From: Chthoniobacteraceae bacterium
GTDB lineage: Bacteria; Verrucomicrobiota; Verrucomicrobiia; Chthoniobacterales; Chthoniobacteraceae
Reading direction: 5' to 3'
Length of the DNA: 64,000 bases
NCBI GenBank assembly: GCA_947449735.1
Contig: CANFTB010000021.1
Coordinates: 1-64,000, forward strand
The notes under the pieces are model-generated. The model was not told the DNA's origin and searched no databases. It saw nothing but the letters and a program-made list of their open reading frames with translations. Shown here piece by piece: positions 52,866 through 60,758 of this stretch; position 1 is the stretch's first letter, and each line of letters starts with the position of its first letter. Position numbers and translations under genes: made by a program.

Positions 52866-53600
52866 ATGTCAGACCGTTGGATAGCTCTTAAAGAATCTGC
52901 GCGGGAAGCGCTCTCACAGCGCAATTACAGCTCGGGTTCTCTGTTGGAGAGGCTCCGCAGCACCGGCGTTGGAGTGTCTGAGTTGCTTGCCGCCTTCAGG
53001 GCTGACCTGACTGCGGGGTGGATTCCGGGTGTGGAAATGGTACCGCGGCGGGTGTTCCGGCAGCGGCACCGGGGGTTTTTCGGGGAGTTTGTACGGGAGG
53101 GCCAGGGGGTGAACGGGGAGATCGGCATGTGGCCCCGCCAGTGGGCCTCGGCGACCATGTTCGCAGGCACGGCCAAGGGTTTCCACGTGCATCCTCCCCA
53201 TGTTCCGGCGAATACGACGCCCGAGGCCTGGTTCCAGCATCTGTTCGGACCCGAACCCGCGCCTGTGACGGAGCGGCCCTACGACAGGGAGCAGTGGGAC
53301 ATCATGTTTTTTGTCAGGGGCAACGTGGAGATGATTTTGGTGGATGAGCGCGCAGGAATGGAGCGGCGGGTCATGCGGTTTTTGATCGAGGGGGACGACA
53401 GCGGCGGCACCGGCCATGCGGGGGTCGTGATCCCCGCGGGCGTGGCGCATGCAATTTTGGTGGAGGGTTCCACGGATGCGGTGATGGTTTATGGAACCAG
53501 CACGGTTTTTGATCCGTCCGCCGAGGGGCGCATCTGCGACGCGGTGGAGCGGGCGCCCTTGCCTCAGGAGTGGCAGGCTTATCTGGACGGCGGAAAGTGA
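52866..53600 (+). CDS. cupin-fold protein (sugar-epimerase-like)
   Basis: About 244 residues from the ATG at 52866. The centre carries a cupin pattern with FHVHPPHVPANT (metal-ligand His) and later HAGVVIPAGVAHAILV. Overall it resembles RmlC-like or D-lyxose-isomerase-type cupins, but the family is not certain. It is the first of three tightly spaced genes with FmdB (21 bp) and a thioesterase (3 bp). Confidence 0.6.
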   Translation: MSDRWIALKESAREALSQRNYSSGSLLERLRSTGVGVSELLAAFRADLTAGWIPGVEMVPRRVFRQRHRGFFGEFVREGQGVNGEIGMWPRQWASATMFAGTAKGFHVHPPHVPANTTPEAWFQHLFGPEPAPVTERPYDREQWDIMFFVRGNVEMILVDERAGMERRVMRFLIEGDDSGGTGHAGVVIPAGVAHAILVEGSTDAVMVYGTSTVFDPSAEGRICDAVERAPLPQEWQAYLDGGK

Positions 53601-53621
53601 CATTTTTTGAGGGAAGAACCC

Positions 53622-53867
53622 ATGCCAATCTACGAGTACGAGCTGTGTTCGGGAGACTGCCGGATCTGCAAGAAAGGGTTTTCCCTGAACCGTCCGGTGG
53701 ATGCGCCGCCCTTGGAAAAGTGCCCTCTATGCCGGCAACCGGTGCGCAAGTTGATCAGCACTTTTTCAACGCCCAAGATTTCCAAGCCGTTGTCCGTTTC
53801 GCAGGCCAAGAACGCCGGGTTCAAAGTTTACAAAAAGATCGGGACGGGCGAGTACGAGCGCGAATAA
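53622..53867 (+). CDS. FmdB-family zinc-ribbon protein
   Basis: An 81-residue protein starting MPIYEYELC, the hallmark of the FmdB putative regulatory zinc ribbon. Zinc-ribbon cysteines are in CSGDCRICKKG and EKCPLCRQPVRKLIS. The function of FmdB proteins is uncertain (a possible regulator). The start is taken at 53622 because the MPIYEY motif is the family start; it is preceded by a GAGGGA ribosome-binding site. Confidence 0.87.
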   Translation: MPIYEYELCSGDCRICKKGFSLNRPVDAPPLEKCPLCRQPVRKLISTFSTPKISKPLSVSQAKNAGFKVYKKIGTGEYERE

Positions 53868-53870
53868 AGA

Positions 53871-54344
53871 ATGCCGCTGGTGATGATTGCTTCGCTTGAT
53901 CCGCTGACTCCAAGGATCCGCACGGAAGTGCAGGTCATGTTTTTTGACACCGACTGCGCCGCCGTGGTGCACAACATAGCGTATCTACGTTTCATTGAAA
54001 CCGCGCGGACGCTCCTGGCAGAGCAGCTCGGGATGGGGCTCGCCGAGATGGCCAAAACGCAGCTGTTCCCGGTGGTTGCGCGCACCGAGATCGACTACAA
54101 GAAGCCTGCGCGCCTGGGGGACAAGTTGTTCGTGGACGGCTGGCTGGAGTCTCTGGACAGGACCCGGTTCTGGTGCGCCTTTGAGATCAGACGGGAAGGG
54201 GACGATGCGCTGCTGGTGGCCTCGCGCCAGATGCTGGCGTTGGTGCAGATGCCCGCGGGCAGGCCGGTGCGGTTGCCTGCGGACTGGCAGGAGCGTTTCG
54301 CCCATCTTGTCAGGCCGGGCGGCGGCGGGGCGGTCGCTGGATAG
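53871..54344 (+). CDS. 4-hydroxybenzoyl-CoA thioesterase-like hotdog protein
   Basis: A 157-residue hotdog-fold acyl-CoA thioesterase of the YbgC/FadM type: VQVMFFDTDCAAVVHNIAYLRFIETAR carries the family's catalytic Asp near residue 28. The C-terminal region is the typical beta-hairpin plus Pro-rich end. It hydrolyses acyl-CoA or acyl-ACP thioesters, possibly linked to the Tol-Pal system in other species. It starts 3 bp after the FmdB gene, so translation is likely coupled. Confidence 0.87.
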   Translation: MPLVMIASLDPLTPRIRTEVQVMFFDTDCAAVVHNIAYLRFIETARTLLAEQLGMGLAEMAKTQLFPVVARTEIDYKKPARLGDKLFVDGWLESLDRTRFWCAFEIRREGDDALLVASRQMLALVQMPAGRPVRLPADWQERFAHLVRPGGGGAVAG

Positions 54345-54387
54345 CCCTTGGGATTCCCTCAGCCGCCTCAAAGAGTCCACTCCGGAC

Positions 54388-57171
54388 CTAGTCTATAAAC
54401 GCAAGTTCGTTGGTGAGGAGCAGGGCCTGGCTGAGTGAAATCCAGGGTTTCTCTTTTTGATCCGTGAAGGTTCCCGCGAGGGTGAGCGAGGCTTCCAGTT
54501 CCTGTGCCGAGGGATCCCGCTGCAGGATTTGCTGGAAGAGGGCCTTGATTCTCTCGGGCCCCGGCGCGGCCGCCGCGACCTTGGGGAGTTTCACCACGGA
54601 CTCCGAGAGGTGTTTGAGGAAGTTGTTGTTCATCAGGAAGAGCGCCTGCTGCGGGACGCTGGTTTCAAAGCGCTGGCCCGTGCTGATGTCGGGGTTTGCG
54701 AAGTCGAAGATGCGCAGCATGGAGGGCAGGTCCTGCCTGTCGATGTAGCCGTAGACGCTGCGCCTGCCGGTGAAAGGTTCCTTGGTGAGTTCGACCGCCC
54801 TTCCTCCCCGAGACTCGTCAAGGCGGCCCGATTGAACCAGAAGCGTGTCTCGAAGGGACTCGAAGTCGAGCCTGCGGCGGCGCATCGAATGGACGAGGTC
54901 GTTATTTGGGTCAGCTGTGAGCGCGTCGGGGCGGGCGGCGCTGGACTGGCGGTAGGCGTTGGAGAGGACCAGTTCGCGGACGATCGTTTTGGTAGACCAG
55001 CCGCCATCCATGAATTTGGAGGAGAGGAAATCCAGAACGCCCGGGATGGCGGGAGCTGGGGTGCGCACGCCAAAGTCGTTCGGGGTCTCAACCAGCCCTT
55101 TTCCAAAAAGGTGCAGCCAGATGCGGTTGACCGCGACGCGGGCTGTGAGCGGGTTGGAGGGGGAGGCGATGGCCTGCGCCATTTCAAGGCGGCCGCTGCC
55201 CTGGGTGAAGGGCTTCCGCTCTGGGCTCGAGAGGACGCTCAGGAATTGCCGGGGCACTTTGGGGCCGCGGTTTGCGGGGTTTCCCCGGACGAAAACCACG
55301 GGCTGGACGGGCTGCGGCTTGTCGAAAATAGCCATGGCGCGGGCCGGCGCACTCGGGTCCGTAGCGTCGAGGACGTCGAGCTGGTCCTGGACCTTGGTTC
55401 TGGCCTCAAAAACCTTTCTGGCATGGGTTTTTTCCACCTCCGCACGGCTCAAGTGGCACGGGCCGCCCGGTTGCAGGAATTTGGTCCGCAGGGTTTCCTG
55501 AATGGGGTCGGGTGCGGGAGAATTGTCCTCCGGCGGACGGCTCGAGAGCGCCGTGTGCGCGGCTGTGAACACGGTGCCGTAGATCTCCGCCACTTCCTTC
55601 AGCGATTTGAGGGGGCGCTCTGTGAGCGCTGTGAGCAGCGCGGAGTTCCAACCGGCGGGAGGGGACGTCTTCCACTGTCCCGTCAATGCTGCTGCAGCCT
55701 TTTCAAAATCACTCGGATTTAGGGAGGCGAAAGCGTGCCAAGGGGCTAAAACGGGGTCCTTGTCGGCATCCTTGAGGGCAATCGTCCATCGCCCCAAAGA
55801 CAAACCGAGGAGGTTGCGTTCGCCCGCCATGGTGTCGAGCGCCTTGCTGTCGGCATTCGGGGGGACATCACGGGTTGTCGCCAAGTAGACGGGAAGTTTT
55901 TTGAGCAGCTCTGCGTTGGCCTTCTTGGCTTCCTCATCGGGAGCGGCCTCGCGCTTGGCAATAAGTTCGTTCCGTTTCTCGAGATATTTTTCGTACTCGG
56001 GAGTCTGCTTGGGTTGGCCGAGAACGGGGCGCTCCTTGGGTTCCTCTACACTCATGAAAACGCCGTGCAGCGAGTAATAGTCTGCCGTGGGAATGGGATC
56101 GTATTTGTGGTCGTGGCAGCGTGCGCAGGACACCGTGAGCCCGAGCATGCCCCGGGAAACGACGTCGATCCTGTCGTCGATGATGTCGTTGACGCTGTTT
56201 TGGAAACAGCGGCCGACGGTCAGGTATCCGAGGGCGGCGAGAGCGTCCTGGGATTTGGGCTCGGGCAGAAGGTCGGCAGCGAGCTGCTCCAGAAGGAACT
56301 GGTTGAAGGGCTTGTCGGAGTTGAAGGCGTCGATGACGTAGTCCCGGTAGCTGTAAGAGAAGTGGAAGCGCCGGTCGGCGTTGATGGGCGCGGGGAGGCC
56401 CTTGGTGTCGGAGTAGCGGGCGACGTCCAGCCAGAAGCGGCCCCAGCGTTCGCCGAAGCGGGGCGAGGCCAGGAGACGCTCGACATTTTTGGGATAGGCG
56501 TCGGGGGAAGGGTCGGCAAGGAAGGTCGAAAGCTCCTGTTCGCTCTGGGGAAGCCCGGTGAGGTCGTAGGTCAACCGCTTAAGAAGCTCCCGTTTTCCGG
56601 CTTCCGCGGAGGGCTTGATTTGTTTGGCTTCCAGGGCTGCCATTACAAAACGGTCTGTGTCGGTGCGGGGCCAGTTGGCGTCCTGCACCGCCGGAGGTGC
56701 GGGCTTGGTAACCGGCTGGAAGGCCCAGTGTTTTTTGGCAGCCTCGGGGTCGGGGCCGGCGATTCTTCCTTCCCGGGGATCGTAGGCTCCGCCGCGCACC
56801 CATTCCTGAAGAATTGCCACCTGCTCGGGAGACAGGCGTTTGTTGTCGGGCGGCATCTTCAGGTCGGGGTCGGAATAGGTGACCGCTTTGAACAGAAGGC
56901 TTTTTTCCGGCGCGCCGGCAACGAGGGCGGGGCCGGTTTCGCCGCCCTTGAGGACAGCGGCCGCGTTGTCGAGGGCGAGGCCGCCCTTGGTTTTGCCCTT
57001 GGCGGCGCTGTGGCATTCGATGCAGCGCTCCTCGAGGAGGGGGCGCACGGATTTCTCAAAGAACTCGGCGCGCACGGGGTCCGGGGCGGGTGCCACCGCG
57101 GCCAAGGCGCTGGCGATGGGAAACAGGACGGCGGCGCCGGCCAGGGTGTGTAGGCGGAGGAAGGTCTTCAT
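54388..57171 (-). CDS. PSD1-type protein (cytochrome-c-like, DUF1549, DUF1553)
   Basis: A 927-residue exported protein. Signal peptide, then a planctomycete cytochrome-c-type domain with a heme motif CIECH near residue 50, a DUF1549 domain (residues ~170-380) and a DUF1553 domain (~650-880: LTARVAVNRIWLHLFGKGLVETPNDFG, DFESLRDTLL). These proteins are the abundant PVC partners of DUF1501, assumed to act on extracellular glycans or sulfated substrates. The ATG overlaps the DUF1501 stop in an ATGA, so the two are coupled. Confidence 0.93.
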   Translation of the reverse strand: MKTFLRLHTLAGAAVLFPIASALAAVAPAPDPVRAEFFEKSVRPLLEERCIECHSAAKGKTKGGLALDNAAAVLKGGETGPALVAGAPEKSLLFKAVTYSDPDLKMPPDNKRLSPEQVAILQEWVRGGAYDPREGRIAGPDPEAAKKHWAFQPVTKPAPPAVQDANWPRTDTDRFVMAALEAKQIKPSAEAGKRELLKRLTYDLTGLPQSEQELSTFLADPSPDAYPKNVERLLASPRFGERWGRFWLDVARYSDTKGLPAPINADRRFHFSYSYRDYVIDAFNSDKPFNQFLLEQLAADLLPEPKSQDALAALGYLTVGRCFQNSVNDIIDDRIDVVSRGMLGLTVSCARCHDHKYDPIPTADYYSLHGVFMSVEEPKERPVLGQPKQTPEYEKYLEKRNELIAKREAAPDEEAKKANAELLKKLPVYLATTRDVPPNADSKALDTMAGERNLLGLSLGRWTIALKDADKDPVLAPWHAFASLNPSDFEKAAAALTGQWKTSPPAGWNSALLTALTERPLKSLKEVAEIYGTVFTAAHTALSSRPPEDNSPAPDPIQETLRTKFLQPGGPCHLSRAEVEKTHARKVFEARTKVQDQLDVLDATDPSAPARAMAIFDKPQPVQPVVFVRGNPANRGPKVPRQFLSVLSSPERKPFTQGSGRLEMAQAIASPSNPLTARVAVNRIWLHLFGKGLVETPNDFGVRTPAPAIPGVLDFLSSKFMDGGWSTKTIVRELVLSNAYRQSSAARPDALTADPNNDLVHSMRRRRLDFESLRDTLLVQSGRLDESRGGRAVELTKEPFTGRRSVYGYIDRQDLPSMLRIFDFANPDISTGQRFETSVPQQALFLMNNNFLKHLSESVVKLPKVAAAAPGPERIKALFQQILQRDPSAQELEASLTLAGTFTDQKEKPWISLSQALLLTNELAFID

Positions 57172-58613
57172 GCCACGACGTCTTTGACGACCTTTCCGTG
57201 CACGTCGGTCAGGCGGAAATCCCGCCCGGAGTGGCGGAAGGTAAGTTTTTCATGATCCATTCCGAGGAGGTGCAGGATGGTGGCGTGCAGGTCGTGGACG
57301 TGGACGGGGTTTTCGGCTGCTTTGAAGCCGAACTCGTCGGTGGAGCCGTAGACGGTTCCGGCGCGCACGCCGCCCCCTGCCATCCAGGCGGAGAACCCCC
57401 AGTGGTTGTGGTCGCGGCCGTTGATCTTACCCTGGTTGGAACCGGGGGTTGGGAGTTCGACGGTAGGGGTGCGGCCGAACTCGCCGGACCAGACGACGAG
57501 GGTGTCGTCCAGGAGTCCGCGCTGTTTGAGATCGATGAGCAGCGCGGCGGTGCCTTGGTCGCTTTCGCGCGCCAGTTTGCGGTGCTGGATTTCGAGGTCG
57601 TCGTGGCTGTCCCAGGGTTGGCCGGGGCCGTGCCAGAGCTGGACGAAGCGGACGCCCCGTTCCGCGAGCCGGCGGGCGATGAGGCACTGGCGGCCGTAGG
57701 TCGTGTTGCCGTACAGATCGAGGATGTGCTGGGGTTCCTTGGAAAGGTCGAAGGCGTCAGACGCGTCCATTTGCATCCGGTAGGCGAGCTCGAACGACTG
57801 GATTCTGGCGTCGATTTGCGGGTCCTCTCCCCGGGTCTGGCGGTGCAGACGGTTCAGCGTCGAGAGGAGGTCGAGTTGGGCCCGCTGCTCGGTTTGGTTC
57901 CAGGAACGGTTCCGGATGTTTTCGATGAGTTTTTCGACGTCCGTGTGCTTGGTGTCGATGTAGGTGCCTTGGAGGGAGCCGGGCAGGAAGGCGGACTGCC
58001 AGTTGGGGGCGCCGCCGGTGGGATAGCCGCCGGGGCAGAGGGTGACGAACCCGGGCAGGTTCTGGTTTTCTGAGCCCAGGCCGTAGTTGATCCAGGAACC
58101 GAGGCTGGGCCTGGGCAGGCGGGCTTCGCCGCAGTTCATGAGCATCAGGGAGGGCTCATGGTTGGGCACGTTGGCCTGCATCGAACGGATGACAACCATG
58201 TCGTCCACGCACTTAGCGACATTTGGAAACAGATCGCTGACCTCGGTGCCGCACCTGCCGTGTTTTGCGAACTGGAAGGGTGAGCCGAAGGCCGCTCCCG
58301 TGGGGCGTTCCGTTTTGAGGTGGCCAGCGCTCAGTGGTTTGCCGTGGAGGCGAGTGAGCTCCGGTTTGGGGTCGAAGGTATCGACGTGCGAGGGGCCGCC
58401 GTTGGCGAAAAGATGGATGACGCGCTTTGCCTTGCCCGGGTATTGCGAGGGGTGCGAGGCGAGGGGGGAGGCGTTGTTGAGAGAGGCGCCGGCTGATTCA
58501 GAAAGACTGGCCAGTCCCATCAGGCCGAATCCCATGCCGCAACGCTCGAGAAAGGAGCGCCTGGAGAGGGCGGATTCCGGAAAAAATGGGTCGCTGTTGT
58601 CGAGACTGGCCAT
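57168..58613 (-). CDS. DUF1501 protein coupled to PSD1 gene
   Basis: 481 residues from the ATG at 58613. Twin-arginine leader SRRSFLERCGMGFGLMG, then the DUF1501 fold: VIHLFANGGPSHVDTFDPKPELTRLHG, NCGEARLPRPSLGSWINYGLGSE, VQLWHGPGQPWDSHDDLEIQH, GRTPTVELP and GRDHNHWGFSAWMAGGGVRAGTVYG. It is likely exported in folded form with metal. Here DUF1501 comes first and PSD1 second, the reverse of the usual order, joined by a 4-bp overlap. Confidence 0.92.
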   Translation of the reverse strand: MASLDNSDPFFPESALSRRSFLERCGMGFGLMGLASLSESAGASLNNASPLASHPSQYPGKAKRVIHLFANGGPSHVDTFDPKPELTRLHGKPLSAGHLKTERPTGAAFGSPFQFAKHGRCGTEVSDLFPNVAKCVDDMVVIRSMQANVPNHEPSLMLMNCGEARLPRPSLGSWINYGLGSENQNLPGFVTLCPGGYPTGGAPNWQSAFLPGSLQGTYIDTKHTDVEKLIENIRNRSWNQTEQRAQLDLLSTLNRLHRQTRGEDPQIDARIQSFELAYRMQMDASDAFDLSKEPQHILDLYGNTTYGRQCLIARRLAERGVRFVQLWHGPGQPWDSHDDLEIQHRKLARESDQGTAALLIDLKQRGLLDDTLVVWSGEFGRTPTVELPTPGSNQGKINGRDHNHWGFSAWMAGGGVRAGTVYGSTDEFGFKAAENPVHVHDLHATILHLLGMDHEKLTFRHSGRDFRLTDVHGKVVKDVVA

Positions 58614-58826
58614 GGCGGGGTGGGTGGTCGAAAAATGCGGTCCGGTATTCAACCCTGGGACGGGGAGAATCCCGAGCACAATCTTCAGTCAAGGAGACCC
58701 TGGAAGGACCCGGAACTTTGGAGGAAAATTGGACTGGCTGCCCCGGGATGAGCCATCCCAGCCCAGTTGAAGGGGGAACGGCTCTTCCTTTCATTTCAAA
58801 GGAGGTCTCCTCCGCTGTATGCGCCA

Positions 58827-59219
58827 CTAGCTTTTCTTTGGCTCCGGGGCCGGCGGCTCGATAATTATTTTCTGGGTGAAATCCGGGCCGCTTTGCGTCT
58901 CATCCTTGCGGTGCGATGCCAGATGCCGGTCGAAAAGGTCCACGGCGTGCGTCCGGTCCATAACGTCCGTCTTTTTAGCAAGCTGCAGGCGTTCGTAGTG
59001 ATCCCTAAAATCCACGCGCACCTTGCCTGTCACAAGAAGCTGAATCACAATACCCAGAGTGTGGGTGCTGGTGTAGCCGAGCCGGAAGATATACTCGTCG
59101 ATTTTTTCCGAAAGAAGCATCTCCTTTTCGTTCAGGTCGGTGCTGACGCCGTTGGCGGTCGTGCTGGACTGGGCTTGCTTCAGCCGGATTTCGTGTGAGG
59201 TTTTCAGGGGTGAGTCCAC
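58827..59219 (-). CDS. small conserved-looking hypothetical protein
   Basis: A 130-residue protein from a GTG start. It is hydrophilic, with a central hydrophobic segment (TLGIVIQLLVTGKVRV, residues ~54-70) and a proline-rich end (IIIEPPAPEPKKS). It has no signal peptide and no recognised domain. It starts 98 bp downstream of the phosphatase gene on the same strand. Confidence 0.5.
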   Translation of the reverse strand: MDSPLKTSHEIRLKQAQSSTTANGVSTDLNEKEMLLSEKIDEYIFRLGYTSTHTLGIVIQLLVTGKVRVDFRDHYERLQLAKKTDVMDRTHAVDLFDRHLASHRKDETQSGPDFTQKIIIEPPAPEPKKS

Positions 59220-59317
59220 GCCTGATGATATGAAATCTTATAGTGCATTGCAATTTATGAGTGAACAGTAACCGCTGGCGCGAGGAGTGGGGCTCAGTTT
59301 GCGACCTTGGTCCACTC

Positions 59318-59761
59318 CTAGACAAGCCGTGTCGAGCGCTCCTCCACCAGGTCCAGAACCCGTTCAAAGCCGCCCGCCTCGCCGTAATAAGGGTCGGGAA
59401 GGGGCTCTGATTCCAGAAAAAGGGCGAGCTTGTGCTGCAGTCCGGCCGGGCATCGCCTGCGCAGGGCTGAAAGGTTGTTGGAGTCCGCGGCAAGAATCAG
59501 GTCGAATTCTTGAAAGTCCGCCGTGCTCACCTGGCGCGCCCGCAGGGAACTCAGGTCGTATCCTCGTTTTTGGGCGTGCCGGATGGAGCGTGGATCAGGC
59601 GGGTTGCCGATGTGATAGTCTTCGGTGCCGGCGGAATCCACCTCGATGGAGAGGTTGCTCTTCGCCAGGGCGTGCCGGAGCACGGCCTCGGCGGTCGGGG
59701 ACCGACAGATATTACCCATGCAGACGATGAGGACTCGAGCGGGGGTGTTTGCAGCTTTCAT
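59318..59761 (-). CDS. low-molecular-weight protein-tyrosine phosphatase
   Basis: A 147-residue LMW-PTP. The P-loop CMGNICR is at residues 14-20 (nucleophile Cys14, Arg20) and the general-acid Asp is in PDPYYG near residue 121. These enzymes counteract tyrosine kinases in capsule and exopolysaccharide control. No such kinase is in the window. The start at 59761 is preceded by a purine-rich stretch. Confidence 0.93.
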   Translation of the reverse strand: MKAANTPARVLIVCMGNICRSPTAEAVLRHALAKSNLSIEVDSAGTEDYHIGNPPDPRSIRHAQKRGYDLSSLRARQVSTADFQEFDLILAADSNNLSALRRRCPAGLQHKLALFLESEPLPDPYYGEAGGFERVLDLVEERSTRLV

Positions 59762-60135
59762 GGGGTGGGGTTGGTCAACAATTTAGCGCGCTACGGAGCG
59801 GTGGCGACCACCGGGCGACTTTTAAGGCGTTAGAGGTCCATTTTTAGAGGGGAAGCGTTTCCTTAGCAAACGCGCGTCTCCGGCCGCGTATGCGGTCTTC
59901 CACCCGCAAAAAAACACTCCCTAAGCGCCTAGAGATTTCGCGCAAGGGGACTGCTTTTGAAGCGGCTCAAATCGATGCCCGCTTTCAAACTGATAGAACA
60001 AGGCTCGGGGCAGTGAACTTAAAGTCCCGAAAACCTTAGTTGATAATCATGCGTAGGCGGACATTGGATTTGAACCGCTCCGCCTTACTTCTGGGGGCCA
60101 GGCCATTCTCGCTGGATTAAGAAATGCCTTTTGGG
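59762..60135. other. 374-bp gap without a recognisable gene
   Basis: No convincing ORF on either strand. A perfect 6-bp hairpin (GCGTTT-CCTTAGC-AAACGC) lies at 59855-59873 and a CCGC-GTAT-GCGG inverted repeat follows near 59888. A tRNA-like T-arm fragment near 60055-60095 is discussed under rejected items. Confidence 0.5.
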
Positions 60136-60747
60136 TCAGGGCGAGGTCGTGATTCTCAAACCGCGGAATTCCAGCGCTCCGGCCTTTTCCCCCTCAGGAC
60201 CGCCTGACTCGCCGCCGAGACCGAATGAGAGCTTCTGCTCTGCTATGCAAGGGTCGGTTGCGGTGATGGTTGTATTGTCGATGGTTGCCGTGAGCGTGGA
60301 GCCCTTGAACTCGAGCCTGACGCGGTGCCACTCATCGATCGTGAGCGGGTTGTCTTGTTTGAGCAGTCCGACGGACTCGCCTTTCTTCGGGTGCGCCAGG
60401 ACCCGGAGGTGGTCCTTTCCCATGACGAGGTGCACGATGTGACCGCGCTCCTGTGCACCGTTGAAGATGATGCCGGCAAACGTCGCTTTGCCTATCAGGC
60501 GAAACTCGCACTCAACGACGGCGTCGGTCATCGTGAGCTTTTGCACCTTCACCGGGCCGTGGCGGCGTTCACCGGATTCAAAGCCGCGCAACACGCCGTC
60601 CTTGGCCGTCCAAGTTCCGAGGCCCCAGTGCCAAGCGGCCGAAAGGGGTTGGTCGAACTTTTCCTCAAGGACAACGGTGGGTTCAGCGCTGAATAAGACG
60701 CTTGTACTGGCAATAAGTGCTAGGATGAGAGTGGAGACGTTTTTCAT
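60136..60747 (-). CDS. secreted DUF1080/LamG-like protein
   Basis: A 203-residue protein with a signal peptide (residues ~1-20) and a single beta-sandwich domain (VVLEEKFDQPLSAAWHWGLGTW, VVECEFRLIGKATFAGIIFNGA, WHRVRLEFKGSTLTATIDNTTI, LEFRGLRI). The fold is that of DUF1080/LamG glycan-binding or 3-keto-glycoside-hydrolase proteins. It is 11 bp after the stop of the large lipoprotein gene, so it is the third gene of one operon. Confidence 0.8.
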   Translation of the reverse strand: MKNVSTLILALIASTSVLFSAEPTVVLEEKFDQPLSAAWHWGLGTWTAKDGVLRGFESGERRHGPVKVQKLTMTDAVVECEFRLIGKATFAGIIFNGAQERGHIVHLVMGKDHLRVLAHPKKGESVGLLKQDNPLTIDEWHRVRLEFKGSTLTATIDNTTITATDPCIAEQKLSFGLGGESGGPEGEKAGALEFRGLRITTSP

Positions 60748-60758
60748 GGCGGTACGTG

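Noticed and set aside
56014-57153. 379-codon plus-strand frame
   Set aside because: Antisense to the DUF1549/cytochrome-c part of the PSD1 gene, with no signal or motif.
60050-60110. tRNA-like T-arm (minus strand GGTTCAAATCC flanked by GGCGGA/TCCGCC)
   Set aside because: The T stem has only about two real pairs, and no anticodon or D arm can be built, so no tRNA is called. It may be a degenerate tRNA fragment.
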